Origin: Prorocentrum cordatum
Lineage: Eukaryota > Sar > Dinophyceae > Prorocentrales > Prorocentraceae
Length of the DNA stretch: 64,000 nt
NCBI GenBank assembly: GCA_963575745.1
Contig: CAUYUJ010020545.1
Span: forward strand, 30,001-94,000
Direction: 5' to 3'
The notes below the pieces were generated by a model. The model saw nothing but the letters and a program-made list of their open reading frames with translations, ran no database searches and was not told the DNA's origin. Position numbers and translations under genes: made by a program. Within the stretch, counting starts at the first letter, position 1. Every line of letters begins with the position of its first letter. Positions 21,168-31,300 of the stretch are shown here, piece after piece.

Positions 21168-22012
21168 AGGCAGGTGCAGAGGGGGGCTGAAGGGAATGAT
21201 GGGAATTGTTGGGAGATTCAGGAGGGGACAAAACACACAGACACAATTAATCGTCAACTACCGAGAAAATATTAGAAAATATCGGGAAACGTATTATTTC
21301 CCTACCTAGGCTCCGCCTAGAAGGGTTCTGACTCGGTTTGCTTAAAGGGCCGGGCAGTGGGGCCCGCCCCGGGCGGTTCCCCCAGTATCCGCCCCCCGGT
21401 TCCCCAAGTTACGTCCCTTTAGCGTAGCGTTGCGTATCTCATCTTAGCTTAGCTTATTTCATCTTAGCTTAGCTTATATTCATCTTAGCTCAGGTTTATC
21501 TTAGCTAGCTAACCTTTATCTTAGCTTCGCTGAGCTTTAGCATAGCAGAGCACAGCATAGCATAGCGTAGCGTAGCGCAGCATCGCATATCATAGCATGG
21601 GTGTAATACCATACCTAGGCTCTGTTTAGAGGGTTAGCTTAGCTTAGCTTAGCAGAGCACAGCATAGCATAGCAGAGCGTAGCACAGCGCAGCACAGCAT
21701 ATCATAGCAAAGCCCAGCATAGCACAGCATAGCGCAGCATAGCACAGCATAGCTTAGCATAGCAGAGCGCAGCATGACATATCATAGCTTAGCATAGCAT
21801 AGCATAGCATAGCGCAGTAAAGCATAACATAGCATAGCGTAGCATAGCATAGCATAGCATAGCATAGCAACTAATGCTGTTTTCCTAGGGGCTCCAACTT
21901 CTAGGCAGGGTCGCACTGGGGTAATTGTGTATTTTTTGTGTGTCCCAGGGCCCCTTTGAAATAGGCAGGGGCAGAGGGGGGCTGAAGGGAATGATGGGCA
22001 CTGTTGGGATAT
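21168..22012 (+). mobile_element. E3a: TAGCA/AGCTT pentanucleotide element flanked by about 48-bp direct repeats
   Basis: The core (21298-21926) starts TTCCCTACCTAGGCTC, carries a GGGCCGGGCAGTGGGGC segment and long TTAGC/TAGCATAGCA arrays, and ends CCAACTTCTAGGCAGGGTCGC. Flanking direct repeats AGGCAGG.GCAGAGGGGGGCTGAAGGGAATGATGGG.A.TGTTGGGA lie at about 21168-21216 and 21963-22010. An opposite-orientation copy is at 29451-30143. Confidence 0.75.
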
Positions 22013-22059
22013 GTCCGTCACAAAATATACTGACATCCTCCACTGGATTGTTCCTGGGC

Positions 22060-22240
22060 CTCAGTCGGGGGTGGACAGACCTCCTTCCCTGACACGTCGA
22101 TTAGTGAATTGCCCGTTTTCGGTTCTCGAGAGGGCGCCGCGGCCGTCATTTTCCAGGTTTGCGCCCACCAGGTTTGGGCCCGATGTTGTTTTCACGAAAC
22201 CACGTTTTACTAAAGGGAGGTCTGTCCATCCCCGACTCAG
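22060..22240. mobile_element. Short inverted-repeat element (MITE-like), about 180 bp
   Basis: The left arm CTCAGTCGGGGGTGGACAGA and following CCTCCTT (22060-22086) is the reverse complement, with two differences, of AAGGGAGGTCTGTCCATCCC and following CGACTCAG (22213-22240). No coding capacity. Confidence 0.7.
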
Positions 22241-22249
22241 GGGAGGGTG

Positions 22250-23004
22250 GTGGTGGGGATTGTTCGGATATGGGGGGTTGGGCCGCGGAGGTCCGACGGG
22301 TTGATTTCAGTCACCGATCGTCTGCCTTACGTGATGGTGCGCGCAGGGTTTGGAAGGGGTCCTCAACAAGCGTTGCAGCCGAGACTTGAACCGAAGCTTC
22401 TGCCCGAGCTGGCAGCGCTGAGAGAGTTCGTTCATCTTGCGTTTTGAGTCATCACGCGCTTCCCAATGAAAAAGAACTTACGAGAGCATTGTTTGGAAGA
22501 GCTGGTGCGCCAAACCACCTGCGCCCTGGGGGCTGGTCGGATTTGGCAGCGCATCTCAATGTTTTCAGCGTCGTTCCCGCTGGACGCAAACCGCTTCGTT
22601 CTATGCGAGTGCGCTTCATCATTCTCAAAATATGGATGGGGTGATGGATGCCCGCGTCATGAAACGAAAGGGTGTCGATTGTGAATTCGTGTCAGGTGTA
22701 TGTCGCAATGATGAGGCAATCGAGGAGGTCATCTCTGGACGTGCCAACGCGAAAGCAGAGTTCGGGTAGGATTCGGATGGTATTCCTGCGGCTGCTTGTG
22801 GATATCGGCAGCCCTGCGCTTGCCTAGCACTGACGACATCTGGGACCCGAGAGGCTCCCAGCATATTCGCCCCGAAAGCGATGTTGTCAAAAAACCTGAC
22901 CACCATTAAGACTTCAACACTACACGACTATTACCATCACTGCCATTGGTACCATTTTTGTTGTCATTGTTATTGTTATCATTACGAGTACGATTACTAC
23001 TGTT
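22250..23004. other. No gene recognised
   Basis: Mostly unique sequence. Two small frames (to about 22445 and 22466-22684) have protein-like composition, but no family was recognised and there is no splice evidence, so they are not called. Confidence 0.35.
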
Positions 23005-24420
23005 ATTCCGGGAAAGGGCTTAAGCCCAGGGTTCTCTTTTAGATGGCTTACCCCCGGGTTTGATTTGAGGTGGGCCGGCGAATTTCTTTTGCGATCAATA
23101 TCGAGGTAGAGGTGGGCCAGCGAATTGAAATTTGAGGATGTCCCTAGCGAAACGCTTGTTTTTCAGAATTGGTTGAGGATGTCTCGAGCGAACCGCTTGT
23201 TTTGTCTTATAGACTGTCCTCTCCTGGGGACCTCAATTCACAGGATCTCTCAAGTGAAATGCTTGTTTTCACGTGCCCAGGTCTTGAGGATGTCTGGAGC
23301 GAGACGCTTGATTTCACGCCTCCAGGTTGCCCAGACAGAGGTCTAGCGCCAGGATTTGTTGAGGATGTCTCGAGCGAGACGCTTGTTTTCACGCGTCCTC
23401 GTCGCCCAGGCGGATGTCTAGCATGAGGATGTGTCGAGGAAGTCTTGATCGAGACGCTTGTTTTCACGTGTCCAGGTTGCCCAGGCGGATGTCTAGCATG
23501 AGGATGTGCTGAGAACGTCTTGAGCGAAATGCGTGTTTTCACGTGTCCAGGTCGCCCAGGCACACTGGCATGTTCCGTAGCGCGTCCCTTTGGCACGTCC
23601 CGCGGTGCGTGCCCATGGCACGTCCCCTGGCACGTCGCCTGGCGCGTCCCCTGGGACGTTCCACGGCGCGTCCTCCTGGCATGTCCCCCCTGTCGATTAG
23701 TTCTGGGGCAGCTACCATCTGCTCAGGCAGCTCAAGCTTAAGATCCAGGTCAGTTCGGTCAGAACTCGAATGCAAAGAGGACTCGATCCACAACGCTATA
23801 TAGAGCACACTCGCGGCATGGCACATCGCAGTTCAGCACGGCCCAGCGCAGCACAGCCCTCGGCACGGTACATCAAGATCGATACACTCAACATTGCACC
23901 TTGACACGTTCCTTTGCGCGTTCCGTGGCGAGTCCACCTGGCACGTCGCGCGGCGCGTCCCCTGGCACGTCCCGCGGCACGTCCATTGGCACGTCCCGTA
24001 GCGCGTCCCCTTGGCACGTCCCGCGGTGCGTGCCCATGGCACGTCCCCTGGCACGTCGCCTGGCGCGTCCCCTGGGACGTTCCGCGGCGCGTCCTCCTGG
24101 CATGTCCCCTCTGTCGATTTGTTCTGGGGCAGCTACCATCTGCTCAGGCAGCTCGAGCTTAAGATCCAGATCAGTTCGGTCAGGACTCGGATGCAAAGAG
24201 GACTCGATCCACAACGCTATATATATATATATAGAGCACAATCGCGGCATGGCACATCGCAGTTCAGCACGGCGTTGCACAGCACAGCCCTCGGCACAGT
24301 ACATCAAGATCGATACGTTCAGCATTGCATTTGCCCGTCGCCCAATCAGGTGTCTTTGAAACGTTGCCATGCCTTACATTTCTGTATTCCTTTCCGGGTT
24401 CGTCGGTCGATCATGTTTTC
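23005..24420 (+). mobile_element. E1 modular repeat, copy 5 (R2-tail unit duplicated)
   Basis: Leader (23005-23125), five to six R1 units (23130-23570), then R2 plus tail twice (23570-23892 and 23893-24420). The second tail contains an AT microsatellite (24219-24233) and ends GGGTTCGTCGGTCGATCATG. Confidence 0.8.
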
Positions 24421-24823
24421 ATTGCTACAACGATTGCCACTCCTTCTGCTACTTCTGTCGCAACCGCTGCGCCTCTTCGTGCTCCTACTGCTGCTCGTCC
24501 TCCTGAGTGTGCCTGATCCGATTCTTCTTGACGCCAGGACACGGTTTGACTTAATTTGGCGCGCCGATGCCATGCGAAATGATAAGACGAACAATTCACA
24601 ACCAGTATCCCGATCTGTGCCAGACGTGTCAGGCAAGCCGTCACGTACCACCGCGTTAGCCAACACTGCCGCGTCCGAAGCCTGGGTAGCCCGCCGTGCC
24701 CGGGTCAGCATTGTGGGACGCCCCATCGCCGACCATGAATACGCATGAAACTCAATCGCGTCAGTGAGAAGGCAGTGTGAACATCCATGCCTCATTCGAT
24801 GTGTTTGCCGAAGCAAATGAGCA
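24421..24823. other. No gene recognised
   Basis: CT-rich triplets (24425-24515) followed by unique sequence. A hydrophobic frame from ATG 24413 exists but its leucine run comes from the CTC/CTG triplets. Confidence 0.35.
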
Positions 24824-25003
24824 CTCCAGATTTCGTAATAAAGGGAGGGGGGTCTCATTTCGGGGGGGGTCTCTTCCAGGCTATCTTGGAGGGCCTGGGG
24901 GGTCTGGGGACGATGTTTTGGAGGGTTCTCCCACGGGGGGGGGGTCTGAAATGGCTTGTCTTGGAGGATCCAGACCCCCTCCCTTTTATTACGAAATCTG
25001 GAG
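24824..25003 (+). mobile_element. 180-bp MITE with about 32-bp terminal inverted repeats, copy A
   Basis: This starts CTCCAGATTTCGTAATAAAG and ends with the reverse complement (TTATTACGAAATCTGGAG). The dinucleotide CA flanks both sides. Copy B (36739-36917) is the same sequence in the opposite orientation. No coding capacity, so it needs a transposase in trans. Confidence 0.92.
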
Positions 25004-25190
25004 CAATGAATTGTTGCCCCGCCCCCTCTGCCCATATGGCGACTAATGCTGGAAGTCTTCGCTGCCGACCGCACGGCCCTCGGGCTTCCTCCGCGACGCA
25101 AGGATGTGCAGCATTCGGTTGTGTACCGCAATCGTAGTTGTTTGGCTCAGGAGCCCACGCTTTCCATCGAATGTTCTGGAAGCCGACAGG

Positions 25191-25378
25191 ATGGCCGGAA
25201 TAGTGTCCACGGCTCGGAAGTCTGTGGCTGCCGTCGCGAAAGTTGGTTCTAGGCACCCCGTGTTGTTCGGTTGCGTGATCTCCGCGGTCAAGACTGGGTC
25301 GTCGGATTACGTGGCGCAGATGTACGTGGAGAAGCGGGAAAAGTTGGACAGGAGGAGGAATGCCATTTTCATTATCCA
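25191..25378 (+). CDS. Mpv17-like exon 1
   Basis: ATG at 25191 follows GACAG, a possible trans-splice acceptor. It encodes MAGIVSTARKSVAAVAKVG, then the HPVLFGCVISAVKTG segment and ends near RRRNAIF. The donor chosen is CCA|GTTGTG (25379), which fits the phase of exon 2. The open frame extends upstream to 25104, but that part looks unrelated to the family. Confidence 0.7.
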
Positions 25379-28300
25379 GTTGTGTTGTCGCGCACATTTG
25401 CCGTAGTGGCGCGTGTTTGTGTGTGTGTGTGTGTGTCTGTGTGTGTGTGTGCGGGGAGTGGGGGGGGTGCGGGCGTGTATGCGTGGTGGAGGGCGTGTCG
25501 GGCTGGAGAGGGGCCGTGAAAATTCTCACCTGAGACGTTGTGGGCACGTTCCCGGAAACGGTTCCGGCCCAGGGGTTTCATTTAAGACGGTAATCTGTCC
25601 CCGGTGCCATGGTGGGGGTGCGCCGGCGGATTTCTTGTGGATGAGAAACAAGGTGACCATCCATTCGGCGTGCAAAAACAAAGCGTTTCCAGGAAAATTC
25701 GCCTCCCGTGTCGGATCCTCGGTAGATATCTAGGTCCGCTGACCTTCGTTTTCCCTTGTTCTATTAGCCTGGCGAAGGACCCAACCATATGCAGTTGTGA
25801 TCATCGTCTTTATATGCACCACATTCGGAGGACCTCCATATAGGGCCGCGAAACGTGTGAGGACTGTGCCACAATTTGTCTGGTCATGCGAACGCAGCCA
25901 TTGGGGCCGTCGGTGGAATTTCTCATGGGGCCACGAAGCGCGTGACAGGTGTGCCGAAATTGGCGCGGTGGGCGCATGCGAACGCAGCTATTGGGGCCGT
26001 CGGTGGAGCTCCCTATGGTGCCGAGAAGCGAGTGATGGGTGTGCTGAAATGGGTGCGGTGGGCGCATGCGAACGCAGCCACTTGCGCCTTCGGTGGGGCT
26101 CCCTGTGGGGCCACGAAACTTGTGAGGGGTGAGCTGGAACGGGCGTGGGTGACGCATGCAGGCGGTGGCACTGGGGCTGTCGGTGGAGCTCCCCATGGGG
26201 CCACTTTGCGTGCGTGCGTGACGCATGCGGGCGGTGTCACTGGGGCCTTCGGTGGATGGGGCCACGAAACGTGTGAGGGGTGTGCCGAAATTTGTGTGAG
26301 TGACGCATGCGGGGGTGGCACTGGGGCCTTCGGTGGAGCTCCCCGTGGGGCCACGAAACGTGTAAGGGGTGTGCCGAAATTGGTGTGCGTGACGCATGCG
26401 GGCGGTGGCATTGGGGCCTTCGGTGGAGCTCCGTGTGGGGCCACGAAACGTGTGAGGGGTGTGTCGAAATGGGTGTGCGTGACGCATGCGGGCGGTGTCT
26501 TTGGGGCCTTCGGTGGAGCTCCCTGTGGGGGCCACGAGACGTGTGAGGGGTGTGCCGAAATGGGTGTGCGTGTCGCATGCGGGTGGTGGCACAAGGGCCT
26601 TCGGTGGAGCTCCCTGTGGGGGCCACGAAACGTGTGAGGTGTCCGCCCAAGTGAGGGGGGTGACGGGAGGAGGGAGGAGGAGGAGGAAGAGGAGGAGGAG
26701 GAGGAGGAGGAGGAGGAGGAGGAGGAGGAGCAGCAGTTTAAAGCCAAGGGTCATCTTCGATGTTGGAATTAACTCGCTCTTCATAGGCTCCCACATTGGT
26801 TCATTTTCATGGAGGGAACTGCCTCGTTGGAAGGCAACCGTTTGAAGATCTGGAATCATGTCAAAGCATTGTTCTCTGGATTCCGACGCCACGTATCAAC
26901 CTGACTTCTGTGTCTTGGCAATCCGGAATCGTGCCAGAGCGCCATTTTGGAGATTTCGACACCGCGAAACAGCATGATTGTTGCACCCGCGTGATCCTGA
27001 ACCCTTTCAAAACACCGTTTCTGGTACGTTGATCATGGGAATTCGTGAAACTCTGGCAAATGTTGAAATCAAATGCGCGCGGCGCTAGGGCGAGAGCCAC
27101 ATTTCGAAAACGACCCGCCCTCAATTTGCAAAACGTTTGCAACGAATGTGCGCGGCGCTTAGGCGAGAGCCACATGGTGAAAACGACCCACCCTGAATCC
27201 GCGAAGCTCTTGCACATGTTGAAAACGAATGTGCGCGGTGCTAAGGCGAGAGCCACATTTTGAAAACGGCCCGCCCTCAGTCAGTGAAGCTTTTGCAAAT
27301 GTTGAAAGCGAATGTGCGCGGCGCTGAGGCGAGAGCCACATTTCCAAAACGACCGTGGACTTATTGCAAATTATCGAAGCGAATGCGCGCGACGCTAAGG
27401 CGAGAACCACAGTGTGAAAACGACCCGCCTTCGATCCGCGAAGCTCGCGCAAACGTTTAAAACGAATGCGAGCGGTGCGAAGGCGGGAGCCACATTTTGA
27501 AAAGGAGCCAACCTCAATCAGTGAAGCTCTTGCAATTTGTTGAAAACAAATGTGCGCGGTGCTCAGGCGAGAGCCACATTTTGAAAACGGCCCGCCCTCA
27601 ATCCGTGAAGCCCTTGCAAATGTTGAAAACGAACGCGGGCGGTGCCAAGGCGAGAGCCACATTTTGAAAACTACCCGCCCTCCATCCTTAAAATTCGTGC
27701 AAGCTGCTGAAGCGAATGCGCGCGGCGCTGAGGCAAGAGCCACATGGTGAAAACGACCCACCCTGAACCCGCGAATCTCTTGCAAATGTTGGCAACGCAT
27801 GTGCGCGGCGCAAAAGCGAGAACCACATTTTGAACACCACCCGCCCTCGGTCCGCGACGCTCTTGCAGCTTCTTGAAACGATTGTGCGCGGCGCTGAGGC
27901 GAAAGCCACATTCTGAAAACGGCCCGCCCTCCATCTGTCAAAATGTTGCCATTGCTTAAGCTTCAGAATCATACATGGTGAGGAAGTCTCAGGCGAAACG
28001 CCCGGCCTGCCCTGAAAAACTTGCCTCGGGGTGCGACAGGGAGGAGGAGGAGGAGGAGGAGGAGGAGGAGGAGGAGGCGGAGGAGGCGGAGGAGGCGGAG
28101 GTTGAGGCTGAGGCGGAGGCGGAGGCGGAGGCGGAGGCGGAGGAGGAGGAGGCGGTGGAGGAGGAGGAGGAGTAGGAGGAAGAAGAGGAGGAGGAGGGAG
28201 GAGGAGGAGGGAGGAGGAGGAGGAGGAGGAGGAGGGGGAGGAGCAGGATGATAAGTGGAGAGGAGCGCGGGGACCGTCTCTTCAAAACGAGGACCCAACA

Positions 28301-31300
28301 CCACAGGATGGTCGGGAAAACAGACATTGTGTTTGAAGCGTCTTGCGTTCAATCCTCGATGAATAATTCAACTCGAAGACATTCAGTTTCTCAAATATTC
28401 GAACAGTTTACTTTTTGCCTACCCGCTCGAGGGGCGCGCCTCCTGCGCGCAGAAATATGGAGGATGGCACGAGCGAAGCGCTTTTTTTGGGGGGAGAAGT
28501 TGAAAGGCCGTCTCTGTCGCCCCAGTTCTAGTCGCTTCAGGGCGGAACAAGCGTGCAGACATGTGGGTCCTTTTCGCCTCAGGGCGGAGCAAGCGTGAAA
28601 ACACTTCTTTACGCTTGCTCCGCTTTGGGACGAAGGGGGCTCACGTGCTCTCACGCTTGCTGCGCTCTTGGGCGAAAGGGGCCCACGTATGTTCACGCTT
28701 GCTGCGCTCTAGGGCGGCATGGGACCACGTGCGTTCGGGCTTGTTCCGCTCTAGGCGAATGGGACCCACGTGTTTTCATGTTTACGTGTTGTGCTCTGGA
28801 GCGAAAGGGGCCACGTGATTTCACGCTTGCTGCGCACTGGGTCGAAAAGGACCCACGTGTTGTCACGCGTCCTGACTACCAAGGGGTGGTCCCCCCCTCC
28901 CAAATGTGAGGGAGGATACCACAGCAGAGCAAACTCAACGAACTGGCACTAGATGCGTCGTCTTTTGACACGTTCCGTCCTGGGGCTCCAGGGAGGCCCC
29001 CTCTGTGGTTTCCTCGAGGGGGGGGGGGAGCAGACGTTTTCACGTTTATTGTATTCTGGGACGAAAGGGACCCACGTAATTTCACGCTTGCTCCGCCTTG
29101 GGGCGAAAGGGGCCCATGTAGTTTTACGATTGCTGCGCCCTGGGCGAAATGGGCCCACGTGTTTTCACGCTCGTTGCGCTCTGTGGCGAAAGGGGCCCAC
29201 GTGCTTGCCCGCTTGCGCCGCGCTGGGTCGAAAGGGACCCGCGTAAGTTCACGTTTGCTGCGCTCTGGTGCTAAAGGGGCTCACGTGATTTCACGCTTGC
29301 TGCGTTCGGGGGCGTGAGGGGCCCATGTGTGTTTCACGCGTGTTCCGCTCTGGGTCGAAAGGGACCCACGTGTTTTCACGTTTACTGTGCTCTGGAATTG
29401 AGCTGCGCGGACGATCACCATATCGGACGATCACAGAATTCAGCTAATCAAATTACCCCAGTGCGACCCTACCTAGAAGTTGGAGCCCCTAGGAAAGCAG
29501 CGCTCGTTGCTATGCTATGCTATGCTACGCTATGCTATGATATGCTATGCTGCGCCATGCTACGCTATACTATGCTGTGTTATGCGATGTTAAGCTATGT
29601 TATGTCATGTTGCGCTGTGCTATGCTATGCTATGCTGTACTAAGATGCGCTATGCTATGCCATGCTATGATATGCTATGATATGCTTGGCCATGTCATGC
29701 TATGCTATGCTATGCTAATGCAGCACTGCGCCATGCTAAGCGAAGCTGAGCTAAGCTACTCTAAGTTAAGCTAACCCTCTAGGCAGAGCCTAGGTAGGGA
29801 ATTACACCCATGCTAATTACCCGAACAGAAGACTAAACTGGCAACGCGGTTGGCACACACGAGCGCCACAAAGTACACCCACAGATCCGGGGCAGGAGGA
29901 CCAGGAGCTGGATGACGGTGAGGATGACGAGGAGGCGCAGGTGGCAGCGGCGGCTGGCAGCTAAGCTAAGCTAAGATGAGATAAGCTAAGCTAAGATGAG
30001 ATAAGCAACGCTAAGCTAAGGGGACGTAACTGGGGGAACCGCGGGGCGGATACTGGGGGAGCCGCCCGGGGCGAGTTGCACTGCCCGGCCCGCCCTTTAA
30101 GCATACCGAGTAAGAACCCTTCTAGGCAGAGCTTAGGTAGGGAATAGACATGAAATAAAGTCCTCCGCGGTGTGTCCCGGTATTTTTTCGGGAAGTTGCG
30201 TTCCGCGTGGCTGTTGGTAGTTTATTAACCTCAGGTATATCCTGGTGTTTTTTTCTCTGCGGGTGCCGGTATTTTTGGAAATTACCATATTCATGACTGT
30301 TGGTACTTTTTTTGCTCCCGGTATTTCCCAGATTTTTCTCAACCATCCCGTGGTGTTGGGTCCTTGTTTTGAAGAGACAGCGCCCCGCGTCACTCCTCTC
30401 CGCTTTCCCCTCTTCCCTCCTCCATCACCATCATCATCACCCGTTTCAGCACACCCCTCACACGCTTCGTGGCCCCATGTGGAGCTCCACCGAAGGCCCC
30501 AATGGGACCGCCCACATGCGTCACGCAACCCCCAATACACCGCTTCGTGGCCCCAAAGGGAGCTCCACCGAAGTTCCCAGTCGGACCGCCCGCATGCGTC
30601 ACGCACCACCCAGTACAGCGTTTCGTGGCCTCATAGGGAGCACCACCGACGGCCCCAGTGGCACCGCCCGCATGCGTCACACACCACCCAGTACAGCGCT
30701 TCGTGGCCCTATGGGGAGCTCCACCGAGAGCCCCGGTGCCACCGCCCTCATGCGTCACGCACCACCCAGCCCAGTACAGCGCTTCGTGGCCCTATAGGGA
30801 GCACCACCGACGGCCCCAGTGGCACCGCCCGCATGCGTCACGCACCACCCAGTACAGCGTTTCGTGGCCCTATGGGGAGCTCCACCGAGAGCCCCAGTGG
30901 CATCGCCTGCATGCGTCACGCACCACCCAATACAGCGTTTCGTGCCCTATGGGGAGCTCCACCGAGAGCCCCAGTGGCAAAGGCCGCATGCGTCACGCAC
31001 CACCCAGTACAGCGCTTCGTGGCCCCATAGGGAACTCCACCGACGGCCCCAGTGGCATCGCCTGCATGCGTCACGCACCACCCAGCACAGCGCTTCGTGG
31101 CCGCATAGTGAGCCCCACCGACGGCCCCAGTGGCATCGCCCGCATGCGTCACGCACCACCCAGTGCAGCGCTTCGTGGCCCCATAGGGGGCTCCACCGAA
31201 GGCCCCAATGGGACCGCCTGCATGCGTCCCGCACACCCAGTACAGCGTTTCGCGGCCCCATATTGAGCTCCACCGAAGGTCTCAGTTTGACCGCCCGCAT

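Noticed and set aside
24413-24748. Small secreted or membrane protein starting MFSLLQRLPLLLLLL
   Set aside because: The hydrophobic run is encoded by CT-rich triplets and the rest has no recognisable features.
25142-25153. TTTGGCTCAGGAG upstream of Mpv17 exon 1 as a leader relic
   Set aside because: Too short and mismatched; no upstream half of the leader.
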